Shown here: in pieces, positions 17,166 to 25,016 of the stretch
How the letters are laid out: every line of letters begins with the position of its first letter
How positions within the stretch are numbered: the first letter of the stretch is position 1
Assembly (NCBI RefSeq): GCF_022352055.1
Contig: NZ_JAKRWM010000006.1
Location: 384,377 to 448,376, forward strand
DNA length: 64,000 nt
Direction: 5' to 3'
Origin: Cohnella mopanensis
GTDB taxonomy: Bacteria; Bacillota; Bacilli; Paenibacillales; Paenibacillaceae
The notes under the pieces: model-generated
Told to the model about the DNA's origin: nothing
Databases searched by the model: none
The model's input: only the letters and a program-made list of their open reading frames with translations
Program-made: the position numbers and the translations under genes

Positions 17166-17256
17166 TATTGTCCCCCCCTCGGAATATGCCAGCTGAAATC
17201 AGTATCTGCCAAATATATAGCTTTCTCTATGCTTCGTTAACGTCAGATGTATCTTA

Positions 17257-18108
17257 CTATTCTAAGTCCACTTCTCTGTTATTTTGTAATATCTTCTTAA
17301 GCTCATTAACTAGAAAAGGGGGATTTCTTTTATGAAGCATAGAATGGCAATTGGGACACACTGGTACCAAATCTTTTGATGGATCAATAATATAATTCTC
17401 ACTTAAATTAGAAATAGGTACTACATGATGAACATGTATGTACCCTCTACCCATCGGACCATAAGTTCTTTCAAAATCAAATTCGCACACTTTACAAATA
17501 CAACCACACAACATGATACAGATTTGCCTGTTAATTGAGCTTCTTTCATAAATATTAACTTCAACCCTAGTTAATGCACCTTCAGGTAACCCTAAAGCCT
17601 CTTCCTCAATACTCTCTTCTTCAAGCGGCAGCAAGGAAAGAACCATTCCTAGCAATTTCCCTGCCCATTCAAAGAGCATTGACTCACGCTCTTGCTCATC
17701 TATACTATCTAATACAACTGGCATTACATTTAAAACCAAGTGCACTTGTTGCCAATCATCTGGCCATGTCAGATAATTGTCTGGTTCTACATATGTATTA
17801 TTCACCATCATTATGAACTGAGATTTCGATGCTCCAAAGCATGACCCTGCTATTGTCTCAAATACTCTTTTTTTGCTCTTATGAGCATTCCCCATTGTCT
17901 TTACCAATAGAGAAGAATAGTTTTCCGGGATAACTTCAAACTTTAAGCTTCTCCACCCAAAATTTATCCGTAAAATAAAACCATGTCCAATGGATAGATC
18001 ACTTGGCCTAAAATCTAAGTAATCCTCTGAAATAATTAAATCAAGATTTATTCCGTAGGCATCCGTCAGCATTTCACCTAGCTTAGTATCATTAATTTGC
18101 GTCGCCAT
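17257..18108 (-). CDS. HNH endonuclease of the MORC-type unit
   Basis: 283 residues. The N-terminal 190 residues are of unknown fold and may recognise the target. The C-terminal part is a McrA-like HNH nuclease: a first CxxC (CICKVCEF), the catalytic GYIHVHHVVPIS, the asparagine-bearing KDLVPVCPNCHSMLHKR with the second CxxC and last histidine. The zinc-binding and catalytic residues are all present, so it should cleave DNA using one metal ion. GGAG seven bases before the ATG sets the start. It overlaps the MORC-like gene by 17 bases and is the last member of the four-gene unit. HNH enzymes of this sort often cut modified DNA. Confidence 0.88.
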   Translation of the reverse strand: MATQINDTKLGEMLTDAYGINLDLIISEDYLDFRPSDLSIGHGFILRINFGWRSLKFEVIPENYSSLLVKTMGNAHKSKKRVFETIAGSCFGASKSQFIMMVNNTYVEPDNYLTWPDDWQQVHLVLNVMPVVLDSIDEQERESMLFEWAGKLLGMVLSLLPLEEESIEEEALGLPEGALTRVEVNIYERSSINRQICIMLCGCICKVCEFDFERTYGPMGRGYIHVHHVVPISNLSENYIIDPSKDLVPVCPNCHSMLHKRNPPFLVNELKKILQNNREVDLE

Positions 18109-19714
18109 TATTTAGCTCCGGTTCCGGCAAATCCTCCACCAATTTCCTAAGAAGTCTAGAAACTTCAAATCTCAATTCATTGATATGGTATTTTGTCGTT
18201 TCATTGATAGTGCCTAGCTCAGCTTCGCACAAAGCCCATATAAGTGAGTCCATCCCTTGAATAGTTACTCCTGATGTTAAGTTTGGAACATACACTTTAT
18301 GATAATAAGGATGGCCTGTATTAATTCTAACCGCATGATGCATATCAATTAGACATGGCTCCCACAGTAACCCGTCATCTAAAGAATCGACTGCAGCAAC
18401 ATGTAACTCCCCTTCTCTAACCGGTTGCATAATTGGAAGCTTAATTTTGAATTTGCCCTTTTTATTGGTGATTTCAACTTCATTCTTCGTTGAATCAGTT
18501 ATATCAATTTTAGACATTTGAATTTCTTTTTCCTTCGCACCTATACCAGCATTAGAGCCATCATGAGCCCCTCTCGAAGCATTATTGACAGTCTTTTTAG
18601 TTCCCTTGCGGTATTGATGATCAGCCGCCCTTCTAGGCGCAGGAAGAAATGTATCTTTTAGCCAGTTATATAAATCACTATTTAATCTAATTTTCGATTT
18701 TTTAATGTCCACATTGAATGCATCGTCTAGTGTGTGATCAAAAGAAAACTCTACCCTCAACAAAGACCCATGGGGCTCATTTCTATACATGCCTAACCAG
18801 TCTCCAAAATGAATAAGTCGATTCTCTCGGTAAATATAGAATCCTTGCATATCATTATTAAGCTTAGCATTACTAGCAGCTTCTTCATTAGAAAATTGCT
18901 CTCTTCTTGGAATCACATATGCTTTAATAATAAAAGATGTCGTACTATTATCTGGAAGTTCAACTACCTGTTTCTGTTCTGCGACTATCTCTGTATAAGG
19001 CTCAGTTATACAAAACGGATCCCATGCAGTAATTGCTTCATCATTAACATTAATAACTACGTTACTAACACTAATATAATTGTGATCAAGGAAACGCTGA
19101 AATATCATTGAAAGATGTGCTTTCAAACCCTCTATAGTTCTTTCAAATGCTTTTCGGGCATGTGATCCTCCTTGATCGTTATATGATTTAAGGAGCCGAT
19201 CAACCTTACCCCATGATACAATTGTCCCCGAATTTCCCTCTGAGATTCTCTCAAGTAGTTCTAATTCTATTTCATCTGGTTGCAAGAACAGAAGTTGCCA
19301 CTCCTGAACCTTACATACATGATCTAAATCCCATTGAGCTTTTAATATTGTCTCACTCTCGCTAGAACGAGATGTAACTGAAAGGGATCTACAAAACGAA
19401 GTCGATGCTGTTTTTAGACCAAGGCCAAATTTCCCTAAACTCGCCCGATCAGGGCGCACTGAAGAACCATAACGCATAGCATTGATCAAACCTTCTTCGT
19501 TCATTCCTATTCCATTGTCGGTGATATAAACTTCAATATCTCCGACAAAATCCATATTTACTCTGATATCAATCAGAGTAGCTTTAGCAGCGATACAATT
19601 ATCAACGATATCTGCTATAGCAGTGTTAAACTCGTATCCAGTATCTCTGAGACCTTCAATCATTCTATTAGCATCTGGCTGAACCACCAATGTTTTTCTG
19701 TCAATGATGCTCAT
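18092..19714 (-). CDS. MORC-like GHKL (MutL/Hsp90-type) ATPase
   Basis: 540 residues. The GHKL ATP-binding fold is clear: N box EFNTAIADIVDNCIAAKA (30-45), motif II ITDNGIGM (64-71), motif III SLGKFGLGLKTAS (92-104). An S5-like second domain follows (about 190-370), then a charged linker (KKTVNNASRGAHDGS) and a C-terminal helical domain. This is the layout of prokaryotic MORC/paraMORC proteins, which Iyer, Abhiman and Aravind placed in restriction-modification neighbourhoods. The usual N-box glutamate that activates water is Asp here (IADIVDN), which may slow hydrolysis. AAGGTGG before ATG; the start overlaps the EcoRII-N gene stop by four bases. Confidence 0.85.
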   Translation of the reverse strand: MSIIDRKTLVVQPDANRMIEGLRDTGYEFNTAIADIVDNCIAAKATLIDIRVNMDFVGDIEVYITDNGIGMNEEGLINAMRYGSSVRPDRASLGKFGLGLKTASTSFCRSLSVTSRSSESETILKAQWDLDHVCKVQEWQLLFLQPDEIELELLERISEGNSGTIVSWGKVDRLLKSYNDQGGSHARKAFERTIEGLKAHLSMIFQRFLDHNYISVSNVVINVNDEAITAWDPFCITEPYTEIVAEQKQVVELPDNSTTSFIIKAYVIPRREQFSNEEAASNAKLNNDMQGFYIYRENRLIHFGDWLGMYRNEPHGSLLRVEFSFDHTLDDAFNVDIKKSKIRLNSDLYNWLKDTFLPAPRRAADHQYRKGTKKTVNNASRGAHDGSNAGIGAKEKEIQMSKIDITDSTKNEVEITNKKGKFKIKLPIMQPVREGELHVAAVDSLDDGLLWEPCLIDMHHAVRINTGHPYYHKVYVPNLTSGVTIQGMDSLIWALCEAELGTINETTKYHINELRFEVSRLLRKLVEDLPEPELNNGDAN

Positions 19715-20142
19715 ATGTTAACCACCTTCCATGATGTGCCTAACCGTAAAACATTGTCGGTATCATTCTCTAACTTATTTGTCCTCTGATGTTTAATTAA
19801 GAGCCTCCCATCATCAAGCCTAAGGAATATTATTTTATCTCCAGCTTTAAGATTGTTCGATTTAATAAAGCCCGTCATGCTCGTCAATCTAAATTCGTTT
19901 CTAGTACCTTTGTAAAACTTATTATTGTAATATATATAAGTAAAGTTCCATATAGCTCCCGATAGATCTTCAAATCTCAGGACACATCTAGGATTTTTCG
20001 TTTCCTTTCCTAATTGGGGAAAAAAAGAGAGGATATCTTCATCTTTTGGAACCAGAATGCCTGCTTGATGACCTCCGGTTTCTCCTGTATCATTTGCACT
20101 CAATACTTTGCATATTGCTTGTGGATGTACTAATAACTCCAT
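19711..20142 (-). CDS. Stand-alone EcoRII-N (B3-like) DNA-binding protein
   Basis: 143 residues consisting of a single EcoRII-N-like domain: ICKVLSANDTGETGGHQAGI near residue 10, then FTYIYYNNKFYKGTRNEFRL and NLKAGDKIIFLRLDDGRL. It lines up with the N-terminus of the restriction enzyme gene of this island (FCKFISSNDAGATGAHQFGF and TRNEYRLT-like segment), but lacks any nuclease domain. It probably gives DNA sequence or methylation-site recognition to the MORC-SNF2-HNH unit. AAGGAGGG lies six bases before the ATG. It starts 12 bases after the helicase gene stop and overlaps the MORC gene by four bases, so stoichiometric production is likely. Confidence 0.82.
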   Translation of the reverse strand: MELLVHPQAICKVLSANDTGETGGHQAGILVPKDEDILSFFPQLGKETKNPRCVLRFEDLSGAIWNFTYIYYNNKFYKGTRNEFRLTSMTGFIKSNNLKAGDKIIFLRLDDGRLLIKHQRTNKLENDTDNVLRLGTSWKVVNI

Positions 20143-20154
20143 CTTTATCCCTCC

Positions 20155-22050
20155 TTATATAGGTGTCAAAGTCATCGCTTTTAAAATATCTAGATAGTCA
20201 TTTTTACTGCCATCTATACCAACTATGGCAGTTTCAGAAACCATTCTTTTACGTTCTAATCTATCATTCATAGCTTCTTCAACTGTACTTGCGTAAAATA
20301 ACTTATAAATATTCACAGGCCTAGTTTGCCCCCGCCTATATGATCGAGCAGATGCTTGATCTTCTATCGCGGGATTCCATTCCAAATTATAATGAATTAC
20401 ATGATTAGCTGCTGTAATATTCAGACCCGCGCCGGCAGCACGCGGATTTAATACTAATATTGCTGAATCTTCTATTTTTGAATAAATATCGATTTTCTGC
20501 TGTCGATCCGAAATGGGTACCCTACCATCAATAAAGTCGCAATATATGCCAAATCTATTGAACAAATCACCCACTAAAATATCACTCATTTTAGTAAATG
20601 AAGTGAAAATTAATATCTTTTCTTTGTTCGCAATAATTTCCTCAATAATTTCTAACATTCTCATATATTTAATAAATAGCGCTGGATCTTCTGATTTCCC
20701 CGAATATAACATTGGATGAGTACAATAGATCCTCAACTTGATAAGTGCGATTAGTGAAGCATTCTTTCCATGTTCATCAATTATTTGCTTTCTCAACATT
20801 TCATATTTAATTGCTTCATTTTTTTCCATTTTTAATACTTGAGGAATATTTATTCGTTGTGGGAGATCCTTTGCAACTTCATTCACCCTTCTTCTGAGCA
20901 TGATAGGAGAAACTGTAGGTTCTAAGCTCTTTGCACCGTCGAGATCATCTGAAAATTTTTTTTGAAATTGAGATAAATCTCCAAGAAAACTTGGAAGCGC
21001 AAAGTCAGTTATTGACCACAAATCTGTAAGTCGATTCTCAACTGGAGTTCCTGTAACTGCTATCGAGACCCTTCTAGGGACCTGTTTAACCGCCACTGTC
21101 CTCTTAGCACTTGGATTTTTTATTGCTTGAGCTTCATCTAATACTACTAAATTCCACTTAATCATTTGTATCATAGACAGATCCCTTAAAACGGAATCAT
21201 ACGTGGTTATAACTACATCATAATTTTGAAGATTTTGATAAAATCCTGTTCTTTTTGTACCTTGATGAATCATTACTTTTAATTGTGGAGCAAATTTTTC
21301 TAATTCTCTCCGCCAATTCTCCATTAATGTGACCGGAGCAATTACTAGAGAAACAGATTGCCTTATTGTTTTCTCATAAGCTAATAAAGCTATCACCTGT
21401 GCAGTCTTACCTAATCCCATCTCATCAGCTAATATACATCCAGCTTCTTCTTCAGAAATCATCTTAAGCCATCTATACCCCTGGTACTGATAAGGATACA
21501 ATCTACCGACAAATAATGGAATATCTTCACTCAGTTCAGGAAGAATTGTGTTTTTGTCGAGAAGCATCGTACCTACTTCATCTTGCAACAAATGAGATGC
21601 TGTATTTCTAATATATAAATACTGTTTTATTGTGATTTTTCCAACAGTCATAATTCCAGCCTGAATTAAGAGATTTTTTATCTCCTCAAATATACCCTTC
21701 ACAAACGGGTGCCACGTATCATTTATTAGGATGTAATCAATACCTGATTCTAATATAGTATTTAATTTAATCATTTCTTTTTTGTGCGTGCTTATTATTT
21801 CAGCTTGTATTGAAATACTATTTTCATGGACATGTTGACGGAGTAATATTTTTAGACTCATAGGCAACTTTGAAAATTTAATATTAGATAAATCATCACT
21901 TGGTTTTTCAACTTTGATTCCATTAACAATTAGAACGGTCCTAAATTGGGCAAAATAAATATCCTCAGCACTCGGATAATAAGTTTCATCATCATTTGTG
22001 ATTATACATATATATCCAGAATCCTTGAGCACCCATTTACCACTTTTCAT
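20155..22050 (-). CDS. SNF2-family DNA helicase/translocase of the MORC-type unit
   Basis: About 631 residues. A specific N-terminal region of 180 residues precedes a SNF2 motor: Q-motif LYPYQYQGYRWL, motif I ADEMGLGKTAQ (near 210-220), motif Ia LVIAPVTLMENW, motif II VVLDEAQAIKN (near 305), motif III VSIAVTGTPVENR, motif V VLNPRAAGAGLN and motif VI DQASARSYRRGQTRPV. It should use ATP to move along or remodel double-stranded DNA. The start is the ATG at 22050; a TTG two codons earlier is nearer to AAGGGCGAG but too close. It is the first gene of the four-gene unit, and its upstream region marks the right edge of the AT-rich island. Confidence 0.9.
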   Translation of the reverse strand: MKSGKWVLKDSGYICIITNDDETYYPSAEDIYFAQFRTVLIVNGIKVEKPSDDLSNIKFSKLPMSLKILLRQHVHENSISIQAEIISTHKKEMIKLNTILESGIDYILINDTWHPFVKGIFEEIKNLLIQAGIMTVGKITIKQYLYIRNTASHLLQDEVGTMLLDKNTILPELSEDIPLFVGRLYPYQYQGYRWLKMISEEEAGCILADEMGLGKTAQVIALLAYEKTIRQSVSLVIAPVTLMENWRRELEKFAPQLKVMIHQGTKRTGFYQNLQNYDVVITTYDSVLRDLSMIQMIKWNLVVLDEAQAIKNPSAKRTVAVKQVPRRVSIAVTGTPVENRLTDLWSITDFALPSFLGDLSQFQKKFSDDLDGAKSLEPTVSPIMLRRRVNEVAKDLPQRINIPQVLKMEKNEAIKYEMLRKQIIDEHGKNASLIALIKLRIYCTHPMLYSGKSEDPALFIKYMRMLEIIEEIIANKEKILIFTSFTKMSDILVGDLFNRFGIYCDFIDGRVPISDRQQKIDIYSKIEDSAILVLNPRAAGAGLNITAANHVIHYNLEWNPAIEDQASARSYRRGQTRPVNIYKLFYASTVEEAMNDRLERKRMVSETAIVGIDGSKNDYLDILKAMTLTPI

Positions 22051-22405
22051 TTGCAACTCGCCCTTAAAATTCTATTAGTAAAGTAAAATTGTCATAATGT
22101 TCTAAATATAGAATAGTTGAATGTTAGTTATGTGTCATTAATTATTTTACGCTTTCTTTATAGCTCAACTGAACGGGAATCTGGATGACGAACCCGCAAT
22201 AACGTTGAGACCAGTCCCTCTCTACAATCTTTCGTGCGTAAACGATCCGTCTTGATAACACTTTGCCTCCGCTCACTAGGGGGGATATAGCAGCTAATGG
22301 CGCAATTGGAAATGTCTGATTGATTGACTAACTTCGGCTTCCCTCCAATGTCATCCTTGAGCTTAAAAGCCCGACCGAGAATGAGATATGGATTCTTATA
22401 CTCTA
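22051..22405. other. Gene-free stretch at the right edge of the island
   Basis: Must hold the promoter of the SNF2-led operon on the minus strand (AT-rich up to about 22150). From about 22170 the base composition rises to that of the host chromosome. A 44-codon minus frame (22142-22276, start GTG) has no ribosome site and resembles nothing I know; it may be a remnant. No direct repeat or integrase remnant was recognised. Confidence 0.5.
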
Positions 22406-22720
22406 TCAGAATCGCTCTACTACCCCAATCCCAAGCATCCCCGCCTGAGCACCATACTTAGTCACCGACAGAGAAGCTGCTTTCACGGCGAAAGTAAGAA
22501 ATTGTTCAAGGCTCCAACCGGAATCGCGCCGTTCGCCCCCCGGAAGAATAACGATGCAATTGTCCTCAGGCGTATGCAAGATAGAGGCAATTCCTGTAGG
22601 CGTCTGTTCGATGATCCCGATTCCGTCCGTACGGATGTCGTTTTCTTGCATGTTGGACATCATTACAGATCCAAACATGTCGTCTCCGATCAAGCAAAGG
22701 TAAAACGATTGATTCAGCGG
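22406..22720 (-). pseudogene. Ribokinase (PfkB family) remnant with internal deletion
   Basis: The minus strand reads LIGDDMFGSVMMSNMQENDI and QTPTGIASILHTPEDNCIVI, which matches the N-terminal half of ribokinase (GDDxFG, PTGxAxI, GENxIxV). It then jumps after LPGGE to LEQFLTFAVKAASLSVTKYG, which is the extreme C-terminus of the family. About two thirds of the enzyme, including the catalytic GAGD motif, is missing. There is no start with ribosome site. An intact ribokinase gene of the nucleoside operon lies 30 kb away, so this is a dead paralogue rather than part of the island. Confidence 0.75.
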
Positions 22721-22905
22721 AGAAGAAGGTAGAGTTTAATCTGTCGTTATTCAAGCGATCCGTACGAGAAGCGGTTCCGATGGCTCGGTTCCGCAGACGG
22801 GCTATCCCGCCGGCAGGGTCGGCTTCCGATGCCCCCCCAACCAACACCCATATGATAAAATAAGGCACATAAGAATTTAAGATTCAAAAAGGAGTGACCC
22901 CATCA

Positions 22906-23514
22906 ATGAGCACTTCAAGCATCCCATGGAGCAAAGGAACATGGACGACGGAGCCTATCTCGTCCAAAGATGAAGGCGGAATTCTGAAAGTCGAGGCCAA
23001 GCGCGGGAGCGATTATTGGGAGAAAACGCTCTACGAGTTCGAGCATAGGGATGGACATGCGCTGCTTGCCGATTGGGAAGACAGTGATGCGATCGAAGTC
23101 GGCTTCCGGCTCGATTCCTTTACCGAATTGTACGATCAAGCCGGGCTGATGCTGTGGCAAGGTCAGGAACAGTGGATTAAGGCCGGGATCGAGCTGAACG
23201 ACGGAATCCCGCACCTAGCCGTCGTCGCGACGGACGGTTATTCGGATTGGTCGCTTGCGCCGGTACCCGAATGGGTAGGGCAGGAAGTGACGATTCGCGC
23301 TTCGCGCATAAAGGACGCGGTCATTATTCGAGCCCGTTCACGTTCCGAAGGCTGGCGCACGGTGCGAGTGGCGCGTTTTCCGTATACGACCGGCAATCAG
23401 GCCGGGCCTTTCCTGTGCGCACCGACCAGAGACGGACTAGAGGTCGCGTTTACCCGTTGGGTACGGACCGCTCCCGATGCCGAGCTGCACACCGATCCCC
23501 CTACGGAAGATTAA
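22906..23514 (+). CDS. DUF1349-like concanavalin-fold protein
   Basis: 202 residues, no signal peptide. The sequence IPWSKGTWTTEPISSKDEGG followed by LYDQAGLMLWQGQEQWIKAG and VTDGYSDWS-like turns matches the DUF1349 family (YesU/regulation of enolase protein 1 type), beta-jellyrolls of the concanavalin lectin fold that probably bind carbohydrates. GGAGTGA eight bases before ATG 22906 decides the start over a GTG four codons earlier. It forms a single-gene unit ended by a strong terminator. Exact ligand is unknown; the carbohydrate-rich neighbourhood fits a sugar-binding role. Confidence 0.78.
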   Translation: MSTSSIPWSKGTWTTEPISSKDEGGILKVEAKRGSDYWEKTLYEFEHRDGHALLADWEDSDAIEVGFRLDSFTELYDQAGLMLWQGQEQWIKAGIELNDGIPHLAVVATDGYSDWSLAPVPEWVGQEVTIRASRIKDAVIIRARSRSEGWRTVRVARFPYTTGNQAGPFLCAPTRDGLEVAFTRWVRTAPDAELHTDPPTED

Positions 23515-23533
23515 AGATAGCGATCAAACAAAC

Positions 23534-23569
23534 AAAAACCGCGCAGCATCATGCTTTCGCGGTTTTTTT
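23534..23569 (+). terminator. Terminator after the DUF1349-like gene, probably bidirectional
   Basis: Stem AAAAACCGCG / CGCGGTTTTT with a 14-base loop, T run on the plus side and an A run that serves the minus side, where the PAP2 remnant ends. Confidence 0.8.
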
Positions 23570-23582
23570 CCTTTTGACAACC

Positions 23583-23969
23583 TCAACCCACAACACTCAT
23601 CGCATACCCCAACAATGCTCCAAGAACAAGCCCCCCCATGATCTCAACCGCGTTATGCCCCACGCTTTCTCTAAGCCTTTTCCCCTCCGGGTTCAATCCG
23701 TTGATCAACCGAGCGTGATGGCCGACATAGCGCCTCAAGCCCGAAGCATCCAAGATCACGATGAAGGTGATAGCCGTTCCCAGACCGAACATCGGACTCC
23801 TGAAGCCTTCGTTGAACCCGATCAGCATGACCGTTGTCGTCATAATCGTCGTATGGTTGCTCGGGAATCCTCCGTTTCCGCTTCGTTCTCGGGCATTGCC
23901 ATAGCGAAAATGATTGACGGCATATTTGAGAACTCCGGCAACCAGCTAAGCAACGAATGGTGCGATCAA
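23583..23969 (-). pseudogene. Divergent PAP2 family (DUF212) gene with in-frame stop
   Basis: From a TTG at 23969 with GGAGG six bases upstream the frame reads MIAPFVA, a TAG at 23946-23948, then LVAGVLKYAVNHFRYGNARE, RSGNGGFPSNHT and on to GHNAVEIMGGLVLGALLGYA. This is a full-length divergent PAP2 (YuiD-like) membrane protein; family members have tryptophan where the TAG stands, so one TGG-to-TAG change has broken it. Restart at an internal ATG would lose the first helix and part of the PSxH motif. It follows directly on the truncated UbiA frame. A sequencing error at this base would restore the gene. Confidence 0.75.
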
Positions 23970-24403
23970 ATACAGCCTCCATTCCTCCTCAGCAGCAATT
24001 CATGCCTGCGCTTGCCGATCGCCAGGAACAACGATAGGAAGAACACGAACATCAAGAACCACGAGGTGAAACCCGTTCGGATGACGAGTCCTCCCCCCAC
24101 CGCCCTCATGGCGAAGCCGCATGCGATGATCATGATGTCCAAGATGACGAAATGCTTCAATTTCAAGGAATAAGCGACGTTCATCCTGAAGTAAGCAACG
24201 AGCAGGAGCCCGAACAGAACGTTCTGATAAAACCCCGCGCCGAGCGAGACAACGAGTAAAACTCCGCCAAAGGTTAGAGCCACTCTAGGATCGAGCCTTC
24301 CCGAAGCCATCGGGCGCTTAACCTTATCCGGCTGCTGCTGATCGGCCTCCCTGCTAGCCCTGAAAGGATCTGTCCAAAATTGTGGTTTACCCTTCCTAAT
24401 CAT
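23966..24403 (-). pseudogene. Truncated UbiA-family prenyltransferase
   Basis: 145 codons. The middle of a decaprenyl-phosphate phosphoribosyltransferase-like UbiA protein is clear: KRPMASGRLDPRVALTFGGV, then YFRMNVAYSLKLKHFVILDI and LSLFLAIGKRRHELLL. The N-terminal 60-70 residues with the first DxxxD motif are replaced by unrelated polar sequence, and the C-terminal third is missing: the frame ends RRNGGCI just where the PAP2 gene begins, overlapping its start. Both losses suggest deletions. The remaining helices could not form a working enzyme. Confidence 0.7.
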
Positions 24404-24441
24404 GCTACACTAATTTTGTTTTGAGGCAGGAGGAATTCGAC

Positions 24442-24891
24442 ATGGCCAACGGCAAAACGATTAAAAAGTGGTACCTGATTATCTCTTTTCTTCTCTCCTT
24501 ATATCTCGTAGTCGTCACCATCGTAAGTCTCACCGCGGCTTCCCCAGAGATCAAAGCGCCGCTCGAAGCGGTTGCCCACTATATTCTATGGTTTTTCATT
24601 GCGGAGTTAGCCGTGCTGCTCATCGTTACCAAAGACTTTCGTAAGTTTCTCAAGGAACAATGGCTAAGCATTCTAGCGGTAGGGACATCGATTTCCGTCA
24701 CGCAATTTATGGATGCCATCGTCGGAATCGGTTCATTAACGGGGATTAAAGCCGTGAAAGGATTGAAATCCTTAACCGCGTTAAAGTCGCTCAAATCGAT
24801 GAAATTAGTTAAGGCCACGAAGAGCGTAAAGCTCGCCAAATCGTACAAAATCGGCAAAAAAGCTTCGAAAGCCGTAAAAAGCCGCAAGTGA
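24442..24891 (+). CDS. Voltage-sensor-like membrane protein with lysine-repeat helix
   Basis: 149 residues. Two hydrophobic helices (about 10-33 and 48-68), a linker KDFRKFLKEQWLSILAV that looks like the S2-S3 part of ion channels, and then a long helix with lysine at almost every third place: GIKAVKGLKSLTALKSLKSM and on to the end. This is the pattern of an S4 voltage sensor with lysines instead of arginines. There is no pore loop or selectivity filter, so it is not a complete channel. GGAGG eight bases before ATG 24442 sets the start. Function unknown; a membrane-binding basic helix is an alternative reading. Confidence 0.65.
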   Translation: MANGKTIKKWYLIISFLLSLYLVVVTIVSLTAASPEIKAPLEAVAHYILWFFIAELAVLLIVTKDFRKFLKEQWLSILAVGTSISVTQFMDAIVGIGSLTGIKAVKGLKSLTALKSLKSMKLVKATKSVKLAKSYKIGKKASKAVKSRK

Positions 24892-24946
24892 ACTCCTGTG
24901 TCCGTTTGGGTGAAGCCGCAACACGATATCACGTTCTTAACCATAA

Positions 24947-24981
24947 TAAAAAGGCCAACCAGAATACTCTCTGGTTGACCT
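24947..24981 (-). terminator. Terminator of the GH3 gene
   Basis: Ten-pair stem GGTCAACCAG / CTGGTTGGCC (one G-U) with an eight-base loop, then TTTTTATT on the minus strand. Confidence 0.8.
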
Positions 24982-25016
24982 AGTAATACGAATCCTATAA
25001 AGCGCCGCGTCTCGGC

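Noticed and set aside
12982..22050. Prophage or integrative element carrying the defence genes
   Set aside because: No integrase, recombinase, tRNA gene, phage structural gene or flanking direct repeat was seen, so only horizontal origin by composition can be claimed.
22142..22276. Minus-strand frame of 44 codons near the island edge
   Set aside because: No ribosome site and no known relative; may be a remnant, not enough for a gene call.
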